NCBI RefSeq assembly: GCF_001612635.1
Contig: NZ_BDAV01000016.1
Location: 1-64,000 of the forward strand
Length of the DNA: 64,000 bases
Source: Nocardia africana NBRC 100379
Lineage (GTDB): Bacteria > Actinomycetota > Actinomycetes > Mycobacteriales > Mycobacteriaceae
Direction: 5' to 3'
The position numbers were made by a program, and so were the translations under genes. Of this stretch, positions 51,950 through 60,615 are shown one piece after another; position 1 is the stretch's first letter; every line of letters starts with the position of its first letter. A model generated the notes under the pieces. That model made no database searches. It saw only the letters and a list, made by a program, of their open reading frames with translations, and was not told the origin of the DNA.

Positions 51950-52801
51950 TCACACCGCGCGCTCGGGTGCGCCGGCCATCCGGAGCACCGCGGCGGCCAC
52001 TTGATCCGGGCACTCGGCCGGCACGATGTGCTCGGAGTCGGCGTCCTCGAACCGGCCGTTCACCCGATCGGCGAATCGGCGTTGGTACTCGCGGATGGTG
52101 TCGTGGTGGCGGGCGTGCAATCGGTTGGCGCGCAGCGCGGAGATGACCACGACCTCGCCGCGCGGTGGCTGCGGTGGATTGTCGCGGAATGCGCCGATGC
52201 CCGTGGCGAAGGCATCGAATTCGCTTCGTGTGCAGGCTATCCCGGCGGGGGTGAAATCCTCCCGCAGCATGGTCTCGTAGGTGTCGGCGGGAAACATCCG
52301 GCCGTAGGACCCCGTCAGCACCCGCATCACCGGACGCCAGCGCGCGAGCGACTGTTGCACCGCGAGAATACGATCCGTCTTCGCCGCGGTCGCCGCCCAG
52401 TCCGCGTAGAACGGAGCCGCTTCCGGAGTCGGATCGACCAGCACCACACCGATCGGCTGCGGCACGAGATGTTCCGCCGCGCGGCGCACGATCAGCCCAC
52501 CCATGCTGTGCCCCACCAGAATCAGCCGGCGCGGTGCCAGTGCCTCGATCAACGCGGCCAGCGTGGCCGCCATCTCCTCGATGCTCTGTGGCGGCTGCAC
52601 CCGAGCGCTGCGGCCGCGACCGGCACGGTCGTAGGTGACGGTCCGTACGGCATCGCCGAGCCGGGACACCACCGGATCCCACAGCGTGCGCCCGGCGCCG
52701 GCACCGGATTCGAAGAGCACACAGGTCTCCCCCGCACCGGCCCGCTCCACATATAACTCGATGCCGCGCACCGTCATTCGTTCGCCTGGCACGTTGCGCA
52801 T
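51950..52801 (-). CDS. Alpha/beta hydrolase
   Basis: A 283-residue alpha/beta hydrolase: LFESGAGAGRTLWD (oxyanion strand), YDRAGRGRS, nucleophile Ser in GHSMGGL, a late Asp/Glu region EDADSEHIVP with the probable catalytic His. The gene is divergent from the ArsR-type regulator at 52864, which probably represses it. ATG 52801 follows GAGAGGGG; the internal ATG at 52777 is also possible. The substrate is unknown. Confidence 0.82.
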   Translation of the reverse strand: MRNVPGERMTVRGIELYVERAGAGETCVLFESGAGAGRTLWDPVVSRLGDAVRTVTYDRAGRGRSARVQPPQSIEEMAATLAALIEALAPRRLILVGHSMGGLIVRRAAEHLVPQPIGVVLVDPTPEAAPFYADWAATAAKTDRILAVQQSLARWRPVMRVLTGSYGRMFPADTYETMLREDFTPAGIACTRSEFDAFATGIGAFRDNPPQPPRGEVVVISALRANRLHARHHDTIREYQRRFADRVNGRFEDADSEHIVPAECPDQVAAAVLRMAGAPERAV

Positions 52802-52863
52802 CCGGATCCCCTCTCGAACAATACCAACTTTGGAAATGATACCAATAATGGGATAGTTGAGAT
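52802..52863. promoter_or_regulatory. Short divergent promoter with ATACCAA repeats
   Basis: This 62-bp AT-rich region separates the divergent hydrolase and ArsR-type genes. It contains ATACCAA twice in direct orientation (about 52822-52828 and 52840-52846) and CCAACTTTGG between them, probably the regulator's binding site and the overlapping promoters of both genes. Confidence 0.55.
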
Positions 52864-53400
52864 ATGGATCCTGCCGATCTCCTTCTGCATCCGGTGCGGC
52901 TGCGCATCGTGCACGCCCTGTCCGGGGGCGCGCCGCGAAACGCCGGTGAGTTGTGCGACCGCCTGCGCGATGTGCCCCGGACGACGATCTACCGGCACCT
53001 GGGACTGCTGGTGGAGGGCGGCATCCTGGAGGTCGCCGGTGAGCGGCGGATTCGCGGTGCGGTCGAGCGGTCCTATCGGCTGCGCGCCGACCGCCCCGCG
53101 ATCGACGCCGACGCGGCCGCGGCCATGACACTCGACGACCACCGTCGTGGATTCGCCACCGCCATGGCCGTCCTGATCGCCGAATTCGACGCCTACCTCG
53201 ACGAGCCCGGCGCCGATCCGGTCGCGGACGCCGTCGGCTATCGCCAAGGCACACTGTGGCTTTCACCCGACGAACGCAATGCCATGCTCGACGGATTTCG
53301 CCGCGTCCTCGCCTCCGTCAGCGGGAACGGTCCCGGCCCGGATCGCCGCCCCTATCTGATCAGTCCGGTCATGTTTCCCGGTGCGCGCACACCCGGCTGA
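52864..53400 (+). CDS. ArsR-like winged-helix regulator
   Basis: A 178-residue winged-helix regulator: LLLHPVRLRIVHALSGG (helices 1-2), NAGELCDRLRDVPRTTIYRHLGLLVEGGILEV (HTH), then a C-terminal helical region ending LISPVMFPG. No metal-binding CxC is seen in the recognition region, so it probably senses an organic molecule. It likely regulates the divergent hydrolase and itself. ATG start at 52864. Confidence 0.82.
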   Translation: MDPADLLLHPVRLRIVHALSGGAPRNAGELCDRLRDVPRTTIYRHLGLLVEGGILEVAGERRIRGAVERSYRLRADRPAIDADAAAAMTLDDHRRGFATAMAVLIAEFDAYLDEPGADPVADAVGYRQGTLWLSPDERNAMLDGFRRVLASVSGNGPGPDRRPYLISPVMFPGARTPG

Positions 53401-53457
53401 GGCAGTCACATCGCGTTCGTCGTGCGTGCGGGATACGGACGTGCGAGGCTGGGCGAC

Positions 53458-53838
53458 ATGTCCGAACGTGCGGATGTCTCACCGAATCTCACCGAACAGG
53501 GCCGCGGCCCGGCCATCGCGCGAGTCGCGACCGAACTGATCGCCTGGGTCGCGGCGCCGTGGGCGCTCGCCTCGTGGTCCGTGCCGGCGGCGGTGATCGC
53601 GGTGGTCGTCCTGATCGGTGTACCGGCGATCTTCGCCACCCGCGGCGACAAGAAGCAGGTGCTCGTCGCCGTCCCCGGCTGGGCCACCATCACGATGATG
53701 CTGGTGCTGATCGCCGCGGCGGTGCTGGGCGCCTGGTTCGCCTGGCCGGCCTGGGTCGCCGTGCTCGTCACCGTGCTGGCGGTCGCGACCGTCGGTACCG
53801 AACTGCCGCGCTGGCGGTGGCTGGCCCGCGCGCCCTGA
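53458..53838 (+). CDS. Four-helix membrane protein
   Basis: A 126-residue integral membrane protein with four helices (about 22-42, 46-62, 72-92, 97-115) and little else. RGDKKQVLVAVPGW lies in the middle loop. Similar small actinomycete proteins have no known function. The ATG at 53458 follows GAGG; the ORF upstream to 53422 is unsupported. It may share stress regulation with the next gene, whose promoter is distinct. Confidence 0.72.
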   Translation: MSERADVSPNLTEQGRGPAIARVATELIAWVAAPWALASWSVPAAVIAVVVLIGVPAIFATRGDKKQVLVAVPGWATITMMLVLIAAAVLGAWFAWPAWVAVLVTVLAVATVGTELPRWRWLARAP

Positions 53839-53864
53839 CGCCGCTTTCTCTCCCGAGACGTTCT

Positions 53865-53889
53865 GTTTACGCCCGTCGAGGCCGGGTAT
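53865..53889 (+). promoter_or_regulatory. SigF-like promoter
   Basis: GTTT (53865-53868), 15 bp spacer and GGGTAT (53884-53889) match the mycobacterial SigF consensus GTTT-N15-17-GGGTAT. It lies 72 bp before the start of the small DUF6131-type gene, pointing to general-stress or stationary-phase control. Confidence 0.65.
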
Positions 53890-53961
53890 CTGCGATTTGT
53901 TACCGACGTACGGCCGAACGCGGCAGCGCCTGGATAACAAAAGGCAAAGGGAGAGTTTCAC

Positions 53962-54117
53962 ATGATTATTCTGGGAGTCATCCTCCTCGTTCTCGGGTTC
54001 GTTTTCAGCATCCCGATCCTCTGGACCCTGGGCATCATCGCCGTCGTCATCGGCGCGATCCTGGCCCTGCTCGGAGCGTTCGGACGTCCGGTCGCCGGCC
54101 GCGCACATTATTTCTAG
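53962..54117 (+). CDS. DUF6131-type small membrane protein
   Basis: A 51-residue membrane protein starting MIILGVILLVLGFVFSIPIL and ending GRPVAGRAHYF, the pattern of the DUF6131 family in mycobacteria and Nocardia. It has two membrane helices (about 2-20, 22-40). GGGAGA precedes the ATG at a good distance. A SigF-like promoter and a downstream hairpin (54141-54176) suggest a single-gene stress unit. Confidence 0.78.
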   Translation: MIILGVILLVLGFVFSIPILWTLGIIAVVIGAILALLGAFGRPVAGRAHYF

Positions 54118-54140
54118 CGACGGCGAATTCCTTTCTCCGG

Positions 54141-54176
54141 AGCGCGTACTCCCACCAAGTGGCGGGAGTGCGCGCT
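54141..54176 (+). terminator. Hairpin terminator after the DUF6131-type gene
   Basis: Arms AGCGCGTACTCCC and GGGAGTGCGCGCT form a 13-bp stem (one G-T pair) around a 10-base loop, 24 bp after the stop. No T-run follows. Confidence 0.68.
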
Positions 54177-54279
54177 TCGCCATTCGTGGGTGCATACCGC
54201 ATCGCTTCGGCGCATCCGGGAACAAAACCCGGGTCGGGCATCCTTGGACGGTATACGCCGACCCAGAAGGAGACCCGTA

Positions 54280-54906
54280 GTGACCGAACTGCTTCCGCTC
54301 ACCCCGGATGAACTGCTGACCACCACGCGTGCCGTGCGCCGCCGTCTGGATCTGACGCGGCCCGTGCCGCTGGAGGTGATCCGCGAGGCGCTGGAGGTGG
54401 CCCTGCAGGCGCCGTCCGGAGGTAATCGGCAGCATTGGCACTGGATCGTGCTCACCGATCCGGCGGTCAAGGCGCAGGTCGCGGAGCATTACCGGCGCTC
54501 CCATCTGGCCTACCGGGAGGCCGGGGGCGAACCCGCCGACGAGAGCGCCGCACGCATCGCCACCAGTTCGGATTATCTGCGTGAGGTGATGGCGGAGGTC
54601 CCGGTGCTGGTGATCGGTGCGATCAGCACGGGCACCAGTGGGGCACTGCCCGACAACCAGGCGGGACTGTGGGGTTCGCTGCTTCCGGCGGCGTGGAGCC
54701 TGGCGCTGGCATTGCGCGCGCGGGGCCTCGGAACCACCTGGACCACACTGCATTTGCAGTACGAGCGCGAGGTCGCGAAGATTCTCGGCATTCCCGACGA
54801 CGTCCGCCAGGGGGTGCTACTCCCGGTCGCCTACACCAAGGGCACCGACTTCCGGCCCGGCCCGCGTGTGGATCTGGACTCGGTACTGCACATCAACGGC
54901 TGGTGA
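54280..54906 (+). CDS. Nitroreductase-family FMN protein
   Basis: A 208-residue nitroreductase-fold protein: TTTRAVRRRLD (FMN-binding basic cluster), EALEVALQAPSGGNRQHW (FMN loop), AWSLALALRARGLGTTWTTLH and IPDDVRQGVLLPVAYTKG. Members use FMN and NAD(P)H, or in this lineage F420H2, on nitro or quinone compounds; the substrate is unknown. The GTG at 54280 follows AGAAGGAG; the longer frame from 54190 overlaps the terminator region. Confidence 0.85.
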   Translation: MTELLPLTPDELLTTTRAVRRRLDLTRPVPLEVIREALEVALQAPSGGNRQHWHWIVLTDPAVKAQVAEHYRRSHLAYREAGGEPADESAARIATSSDYLREVMAEVPVLVIGAISTGTSGALPDNQAGLWGSLLPAAWSLALALRARGLGTTWTTLHLQYEREVAKILGIPDDVRQGVLLPVAYTKGTDFRPGPRVDLDSVLHINGW

Positions 54907-55053
54907 GAGGGCTGCCCGGCCGGACGACGTTCGTAGCCGTCGGGTTCGCGGATGTTGTGACACAACCCATACGCCGCTTCTGCGAGATATGTTGTGGCGC
55001 TTGGGGTTCGGGGTAGGTCTGGAGTACCGACCGATCGCGGAAGGAGAGAGCTC

Positions 55054-55194
55054 GTGAACGTTTCGATCACCGCTTCCCACCGTCGCCGCCGGGCCACGCC
55101 GAACGACACCGAGGACCCCCGGTCCGCCGTCCTCGTCCTGATGGTCTGGGCCGCATTGATCGTCGCGGCCGGCGTACTCCTCATCTCGCTCTAG
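55054..55194 (+). CDS. Small single-helix membrane protein
   Basis: A 46-residue protein with a basic N terminus (SHRRRRATPNDTEDPR) and one C-terminal membrane helix (VLVLMVWAALIVAAGVLLIS). GAAGGAGAG precedes the GTG. A weak SigF-like pair (GTTG, 16 bp, GGGTAG) lies about 40 bp upstream. Unknown function; likely a tail-anchored stress protein. Confidence 0.6.
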   Translation: MNVSITASHRRRRATPNDTEDPRSAVLVLMVWAALIVAAGVLLISL

Positions 55195-55252
55195 GCGTTT
55201 GCCGCTCGGCTGTCGAGGTAGTCCGCTACGAACCTCGAGAAAGGACGACTTC

Positions 55253-55408
55253 ATGTCCCAACCGAATCATCCGCACGACGACGACACCGACGAACCGCGG
55301 GGCGGGCGGCCCGGACCGGTGGACGAGGGCGACAACGGCGGGATGGCGACCCGGGAGGTCGCCGACGACGTCGGCACCGAGGAGCACGCCCAGGAACCGC
55401 CGGACTGA
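55253..55408 (+). CDS. Small acidic protein
   Basis: A 51-residue very acidic, Gly/Asp/Glu-rich, probably disordered protein (DDDTDEPRGGRPGPVDEGD) with a GAAAGGA ribosome site. It follows the previous small gene by 58 bp. No family recognised. The clear ribosome site and the non-random acidic composition support a real gene. Confidence 0.55.
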   Translation: MSQPNHPHDDDTDEPRGGRPGPVDEGDNGGMATREVADDVGTEEHAQEPPD

Positions 55409-55409
55409 G

Positions 55410-56273
55410 TCAGCTCCGGTGGTGGCCGGCCACCGGCGCTCGCAGATGGTCGATCAGCAGTGCGGCGACCCGGTCGGCCGCTTGTTCGGGCAGCCAGTGC
55501 GAGGCGCCGTCGAGAGCCTCGTAGCGATACGGGCCGGTGACGTAACGGCGGCACGCCTGCGCTGCGGCCCGTGCGACGTAGCGGTCGGCGGTGCCCCAGC
55601 AGAACAGCGTCGCAACGTCGACGGAGCCGACCGGGCGGCGCAGCGCGAACGGAAGACCCCGGTACCAGTTGACCGGGCCGCGCATATCCCCTCGATGCGC
55701 CGCGCGCGCCGCATAGCGGTCCGCGGAGGCCGGATCGAGTCCGGCGCGGACCAGCGCTTCTCGCATGGCCCGGCCGCCCTGGGCGGACAGGACGAGTTCC
55801 GGTAGCCACGGCAGCTGACAGGCGGCCATGTACCACGATCGCAGCGCCTGGCTGCTGGTGACCATGGCGCGCGCGAAGGCCATGGGATGTGGCACCGACA
55901 GCGCGGTCAGCGATGCCAGCCGGTCGGGCCGCTCGGCGGCGACGGACCAGGCGAGCGCGGCACCCCAGTCGTGACCGACCAGATGAAAGCGCTCGGCACC
56001 CGCCGCGTCGGCCAGGGCATGCACGTCGCCGGTCATGCGGGCCGTGGCATACGCCGAACGCGCCTTGGGGCGCGCACCCGGTGAGTAACCCCGCAGATCC
56101 GGTGCCAGCACGCGATAACCCGCCGCGGTGAGCGCGGGCGTGATCGCATCCCAGCAGTGGCGATCTTCCGGAAACCCGTGCAGCAGCACCACGGTTTCCG
56201 GCGTTTCGCTGCCCGGAGCCGGTGGCGTATCGGTGACGTCGAAGACGAATCCGGCGTGCGTGAACGTGTCCAT
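55410..56273 (-). CDS. Epoxide-hydrolase-like alpha/beta hydrolase
   Basis: A 287-residue alpha/beta hydrolase with VVLLHGFPEDRHCWD (HGFPE is typical of epoxide and haloalkane hydrolases), APDLRGYSPGARP, nucleophile Asp in GHDWGAALAW (an Asp, as in epoxide hydrolases, rather than Ser), and a late ASHWLPEQ with the catalytic His. It would open epoxides by an ester intermediate. ATG 56273. Its stop lies 1 bp from that of the small acidic gene, so the two are convergent. Confidence 0.86.
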   Translation of the reverse strand: MDTFTHAGFVFDVTDTPPAPGSETPETVVLLHGFPEDRHCWDAITPALTAAGYRVLAPDLRGYSPGARPKARSAYATARMTGDVHALADAAGAERFHLVGHDWGAALAWSVAAERPDRLASLTALSVPHPMAFARAMVTSSQALRSWYMAACQLPWLPELVLSAQGGRAMREALVRAGLDPASADRYAARAAHRGDMRGPVNWYRGLPFALRRPVGSVDVATLFCWGTADRYVARAAAQACRRYVTGPYRYEALDGASHWLPEQAADRVAALLIDHLRAPVAGHHRS

Positions 56274-56492
56274 TGTCCGTGCCCTTCCCTGACCCCATGC
56301 GCGAACAAATCACCGCCGCGAGCGCGGATCCGATCGACGCGGTGCCGACAGTAACGGGCCCCGGGCGCGGCGCTCATCCACCCGCGGACGGATTCCACGA
56401 CCGACCGGAGAACGAGGTGGACACGATCGCCGCCCGCCTCGTGCGGGGATCATGACCGCACCGATGCCGCAGGACGACGCTCGATGTCACGC

Positions 56493-57161
56493 CTATCGCC
56501 GGCGGGCTTCCGCCCTCTCCCCCGCGTCGTCCTCGGCCGGGCTGTCGTCGCCGGGTTCTTCTTCACCCGTCCCCGGAAAGAAGTGCCGCACCACGCGATC
56601 GACGAGGAAGCCCAGCACGATCGCGCAGGCGATGCCGATCACCGCGGCCAGGAGTGGCTGATCGCGCAGCCAGCGTCCGAACGCGCCGGCGATCACCACC
56701 GAATACGCCGCCCAGCTGATACCGCCGATCACCGTCAGCGGGACGAATTTGCGGCGGGGATATTCGGTCGCCCCGGCGGTCATGTTGACGGCAATGCGAC
56801 CGACCGGGATATAGCGGCCGGTGATGACCAGCAGGGCCGCGCGTTTGTCGAGCATTCCACGCGCCCAGTCGAATGCCCGCCGGATCTTCGGCTTGCGCAT
56901 CCACGCGAATCGATCCGTGCCGATGGCGCAACCGATCGTATAGGCGAGGTTGTCGCCGATGACCGCGCCGGCCGCGGCGGCGAGCACCAGCAGCCAGACG
57001 GACGGTTTGCCGGTCGAACTGCCGATGGCGGCCAGCGCGGCGATCACCGATTCGCTGGGGACCGGTGGGAAGAAGGCGTCGACGATGCACACGCCCAGCA
57101 GCGCGAAATACACCCACGGCGACCCGGCCGCGCCGGTGACGAAATCCTGCAGTTGGTTCAT
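56493..57161 (-). CDS. DedA-family membrane protein
   Basis: A 222-residue DedA/SNARE-assoc-family membrane protein with about five membrane segments and the family signature FFPPVPSESVIAAL, then GAVIGDNLAYTIGCAIG, the ITGRYIPVGRIAVNMTAGAT motif and an acidic C-terminal tail (EEEPGDDSPAEDD). Family members are implicated in phospholipid flipping and membrane potential; the role here is unknown. ATG 57161 follows GGAAGGGTG. Confidence 0.85.
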   Translation of the reverse strand: MNQLQDFVTGAAGSPWVYFALLGVCIVDAFFPPVPSESVIAALAAIGSSTGKPSVWLLVLAAAAGAVIGDNLAYTIGCAIGTDRFAWMRKPKIRRAFDWARGMLDKRAALLVITGRYIPVGRIAVNMTAGATEYPRRKFVPLTVIGGISWAAYSVVIAGAFGRWLRDQPLLAAVIGIACAIVLGFLVDRVVRHFFPGTGEEEPGDDSPAEDDAGERAEARRR

Positions 57162-57500
57162 CCCATCGACACCCTTCCTGGTCTTCTGGCGAGTGCCCAG
57201 GATCGCGTCGCCGAACCCGATCGGGCCGAGTCGCTCGGGTACCGGGTGGTCCGGGCGCCGTCGTCGCACCCCGGGCGTGGACGATCTCGCCGGTCGTCCC
57301 GGCGGTGAACGGGTTCGCGCAACGGATCGAATACCCTTATGCCGCAACAGTTCAGCGCATCCGTGAGACGAGGGCAGTCCGCGCTCTGCGGGCCGGGACC
57401 GTGCAACACCACCGCGACCGCGCGAGAAGGACCCGCGGCCCACCCGAAAGTGAACCGCCTCCCGTCCCCGGGAGGAACCACATTCCCGCATGCCGGCACT
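57162..57500. other. Intergenic region with a possible hydrolase scrap
   Basis: About 340 bp before the iron box. A minus-strand frame (57499 down to about 57300) reads GRRFTFGWAAGPSRAVAVVL followed by HGPGPQSAD, which faintly resembles the first strand and oxyanion loop of an alpha/beta hydrolase and then degenerates into Arg/Asp-rich text. I treat it as a possible remnant only. Confidence 0.3.
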
Positions 57501-57519
57501 TTTGGTTAGGCTAACCAAT
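57501..57519. promoter_or_regulatory. IdeR/DtxR-like iron box
   Basis: TTTGGTTAGGCTAACCAAT matches the IdeR consensus TTAGGTTAGSCTAACCTAA at 16 of 19 positions and contains a 17-bp palindrome TTGGTTAGGCTAACCAA. It lies 81 bp upstream of the chosen hydrolase start, a common distance for an iron-repressed promoter. No IdeR or siderophore gene is in the window. Confidence 0.68.
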
Positions 57520-57600
57520 GTGATTGGGAGCACGCAGGGGACTCGGGCGGGACAATCAATACGGCAGCGAGCCGATCCGGCCGGACCCCACAGCCAGGGC

Positions 57601-58479
57601 GTGGCGAGCACCGCGCCCACCCGTGACGGGCGCCGGCTGTACTACATGCACCGGCCGGGACGGAACGACAACCGCTCTCCCCTGGTCGTTTTCGAGAGTG
57701 GCCTCGCCTGCACCCGCTCGTACTGGGCGGCGGTGCAGCGAGAATTCGACGACTACGCGGCGACCGTCGTCTACGACCGCAGCGGTCTGGGCCGCAGCGC
57801 CCCCGACACCGCACCGCGCGGGCTCCGGCGCTTGGCCGACGACCTGGTCGACCTGCTCGATCACCTCACCGAGCGCTTCGCCGCACCGCGGCTCGTACTG
57901 GTCGGGCACAGCTGGGGCGGTCCGATCGTGCGGGTCGCCGCCGCGGACCGACCGGACCGGATCACGGGCACAGTGCTGGTCGATCCCACCGACGAGTTCT
58001 GCGACGACCTGTTCACCACGGCGTCGCAGCGGGCGGCACGCACCGGGCAGCGGCTCAGCGCCGCACTCGCACGCATCGGCGCACTGCGACTGGCCTACCG
58101 CGACACCCTCGCCGCGCTGCCCGCCGACGCCCGTGCCGAGTTCCGCGCCGAGGGCTTCGCGGTCGCGGCGATGCGCACCCGTGCCGCCGAACTCGCCTGC
58201 CACACAGCAGATCTCGAACACTTACACCGCACCGCCCCCGACCGTCACCAGCTCGCCGTCACGGTCGTGTCCGCCGATTCGCCCTCCACCGGTATCTCGG
58301 CCCGCTCGCGTGCGGCGATCAACGCCGCGCACCGGCGGCGGGCCGCACGGCCGCACGGCAGGCATGTCGTCGCCGAGCACTGCGGCCATATGGTGCCGAC
58401 CGAGCGCCCCGGGCTGGTCGCCGCCGAAATAGTCCGGATCATCGAGGAATACGGTCCGGGCGCGCGAATCGCCGGGTGA
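57601..58479 (+). CDS. Alpha/beta hydrolase with iron-box promoter
   Basis: A 292-residue alpha/beta hydrolase: VVFESGLACTRSYW, VYDRSGLGRS, nucleophile Ser in GHSWGGP, and EHCGHMVPTERP carrying the catalytic His. The GTG at 57601 is placed after the iron box; a GTG at 57520 sits directly at the box edge and a 57490 frame start would overlap it. Iron-regulated hydrolases can act on siderophore esters, but nothing else here supports that. The substrate is unknown. Confidence 0.8.
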   Translation: MASTAPTRDGRRLYYMHRPGRNDNRSPLVVFESGLACTRSYWAAVQREFDDYAATVVYDRSGLGRSAPDTAPRGLRRLADDLVDLLDHLTERFAAPRLVLVGHSWGGPIVRVAAADRPDRITGTVLVDPTDEFCDDLFTTASQRAARTGQRLSAALARIGALRLAYRDTLAALPADARAEFRAEGFAVAAMRTRAAELACHTADLEHLHRTAPDRHQLAVTVVSADSPSTGISARSRAAINAAHRRRAARPHGRHVVAEHCGHMVPTERPGLVAAEIVRIIEEYGPGARIAG

Positions 58480-58564
58480 CATCCGGCAGCGGCGGGGTAT
58501 GCGCGAATCAGGACGGATCCGCCACGACAACCGGGCGCCGACGACCCGGTTGGAGGAGATGCCG

Positions 58565-59335
58565 ATGGTTTCACACACTGCCGCCGAGGCGTTGCCGGAA
58601 TGGGAGGCCTTCGCCCGCGCCGTACAGTCGCGCCGGCCCGACGCGGGTACCTGGTGCGAGGGCTGGACCGTACACGATGTCGTGATCCACAACACCGGCA
58701 ACGCGGAGGAACTCGCGCGGGTGCTCGCCGCCCATGCGGCGGGCAGCCCGGTGCCGACCCGTGGTTTCGAGGAGCGGGAGGCGCCCTATCGCGCGATGCC
58801 GGACGCCGAGTTGTGGGCGGCGTTCGTGGATCGGTGCGAACAACTCGTCGAAACCGCGGAGGTGATCGACACGCTGTCTCCGCTGGAGGCGATCGGCTGG
58901 ACCGGGCGCACCGTCGGTCCGGACTTCTTCCTCGAGCACATGCGTCAGGAGATGGTGCTGCACCGCTGGGATATGACCGGCGACGACGCGACGGCGATCG
59001 ATATGCTCATGCGGCCGTGGATAACTCGCCACAGCGTGCGCGATGTCGGCCTTCCGCTGCTCGCGCGCGGCAGCAGGGATATCGATTTCGGTCCCGAGGG
59101 CCGTATCGAGGCCAGATTGCGCGCACCGGGCACCGACGACGTCCTGGTCGTCGCCGAGCCGGACAGCAGCTCCATCGAGTTGGTGCCGCCGCAGGGGCAG
59201 GCGACAGTGGAAAGCGATCCGGCCGTGCGCGTGCTGTTCCTGTGGGGCCGCCGGCCCGCCGATCCGACGCGCTGGCACAGCAGCGCCGGTCCCGAGGAAC
59301 TGGGCCGGCTCCGCGCACTGCTCGCCGGGTACTGA
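58565..59335 (+). CDS. Maleylpyruvate isomerase/TIGR03083-type family protein
   Basis: A 256-residue DinB-like protein with WCEGWTVHDVVIHNTGNAEE (metal-site His region), FFLEHMRQEMVLHRWDM (Glu/His) and a C-terminal beta domain (RIEARLRAP, VRVLFLWGRRPADP). It is the second such protein in the window and is typical of mycothiol-producing actinomycetes. I chose ATG 58565 because GGAGGAG lies six bases before it; ATG 58559 would be too close to the ribosome site. Function unknown. Confidence 0.8.
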   Translation: MVSHTAAEALPEWEAFARAVQSRRPDAGTWCEGWTVHDVVIHNTGNAEELARVLAAHAAGSPVPTRGFEEREAPYRAMPDAELWAAFVDRCEQLVETAEVIDTLSPLEAIGWTGRTVGPDFFLEHMRQEMVLHRWDMTGDDATAIDMLMRPWITRHSVRDVGLPLLARGSRDIDFGPEGRIEARLRAPGTDDVLVVAEPDSSSIELVPPQGQATVESDPAVRVLFLWGRRPADPTRWHSSAGPEELGRLRALLAGY

Positions 59336-59399
59336 ATCCCCGCGCGCCGGTCGGTGCGCCGCCGTGATTGCGCGCCGCGGCGGCGGGTAGTCCGCGAGG

Positions 59400-60506
59400 A
59401 TGGGTGCCGCAACCGATGTCGCCGTGGTGGGAGCCGGAATCGTCGGCCTGGCCACGGCTCACGCGCTACGCCGGGGCGGGCTCTCGGTCACCGTGTACGA
59501 GTCGGGCCGGCCCGGCGGCGGCCAATCGGCCGGTCAGTCCCGGATCTTCCGCCATGCGCACACCGATCCCCGGCTGGTCGAGATGGCGGTGGCGGCCCGT
59601 CGCGTCTGGCGCGAGTGGGAAGGCGACTTCGGCACCGAACTGATTTCGCGCGACGGGGCGGTCGCGCTCGGGGCCGGCGTGGCGGACAAGCTGGAGATCC
59701 TGCGGCGGACGCCCGGCGTCGATGCCCGAGGTATCGACGCCGAGGAGCTGGCGAGCCGGCTGCCTCCGCTGGCCGACTACGACGGCCCGGCCATGCTGGA
59801 CGCGACCGGCGGCTCCATCCGCACCGTCGCCGCGATCGACGCTCTCACCGATCGGTTGCGCGACGCACTGGTCAACGACCACGTCCTCACCCTACGGCAC
59901 ACCGCGGCCGGAACCGTCGAATTGCGCACCGGTACAACCTGTTCGGACTTCGGCAGCGTCGTCGTCTGCGCAGGCCGCGGTACCGCGCCGCTGGCCCGGA
60001 CCCTCGGCCTCGCCCTGCCGGTCCAAGTCTCCGCGCACGTCCGGGTGACCTTCCGCCCGCGCTCGGCGCCGCCCACCACACTCGCCACCCTGCAGGACAG
60101 CAGCGGCGAATTCGGCGAGACCGGCATCTACGCCGCCGCCTTCCCCGGTAACACCCATTACGCGCTCGGACTCAGCGATTCCGTGCCCAGCAGCGACGGC
60201 GGCTCGGTCGACCCCACGGCCCTGGCCTGGCTGGCCGAACGCGCCGTCGGTTACGTTCACCGCGCACTACCCGGGCTCACACCCGAACCGGACGGGTACG
60301 TGCACTGCTGGGTGACCCGGCTGCCGTGGGGTGAGGACGGGCTGGCCGCCTGGCAGGACGGCGCCGCCACCTTCCTCGCCGGCCACAATCTGTTCAAACT
60401 GGCCCCGGCCCTGGGGGCCACGCTCGCCGACAGCATCACCACCGGACACCCCGCCGCCACCCTGCACCCGTCGCGGCGCCTCGGCGATCCCGCCGCCGAC
60501 CGGTAG
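59400..60506 (+). CDS. DAO-type FAD-dependent oxidoreductase
   Basis: A 368-residue D-amino-acid-oxidase/sarcosine-oxidase-fold flavoprotein: VAVVGAGIVGLATAHALRRGG and VYESGRPGGGQSAGQSRIF (FAD site), VVVCAGRGTAPLARTLGL (substrate/flavin loop), HCWVTRLPWGEDGLAAW and AGHNLFKLAPALGATLADSI near the end. It would oxidise a secondary amine or amino acid. ATG 59400 lies directly after a GAGG. No neighbouring catabolic partner identifies the substrate. Confidence 0.83.
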   Translation: MGAATDVAVVGAGIVGLATAHALRRGGLSVTVYESGRPGGGQSAGQSRIFRHAHTDPRLVEMAVAARRVWREWEGDFGTELISRDGAVALGAGVADKLEILRRTPGVDARGIDAEELASRLPPLADYDGPAMLDATGGSIRTVAAIDALTDRLRDALVNDHVLTLRHTAAGTVELRTGTTCSDFGSVVVCAGRGTAPLARTLGLALPVQVSAHVRVTFRPRSAPPTTLATLQDSSGEFGETGIYAAAFPGNTHYALGLSDSVPSSDGGSVDPTALAWLAERAVGYVHRALPGLTPEPDGYVHCWVTRLPWGEDGLAAWQDGAATFLAGHNLFKLAPALGATLADSITTGHPAATLHPSRRLGDPAADR

Positions 60507-60615
60507 GACACCCGACCGGCACTACCGTCGAAAGTACTTAAGCGCGACAGATTCCCGGTCGCCCGGAACTCCATAACTTTGTGGTCGGAACATCACGACC
60601 ACGAAGGAGAACCCC

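Noticed and set aside
57300..57499. Minus-strand fragment resembling the start of an alpha/beta hydrolase (HGPGPQSAD)
   Set aside because: The similarity is short and the frame degenerates, so a remnant cannot be shown; noted only under the intergenic feature.
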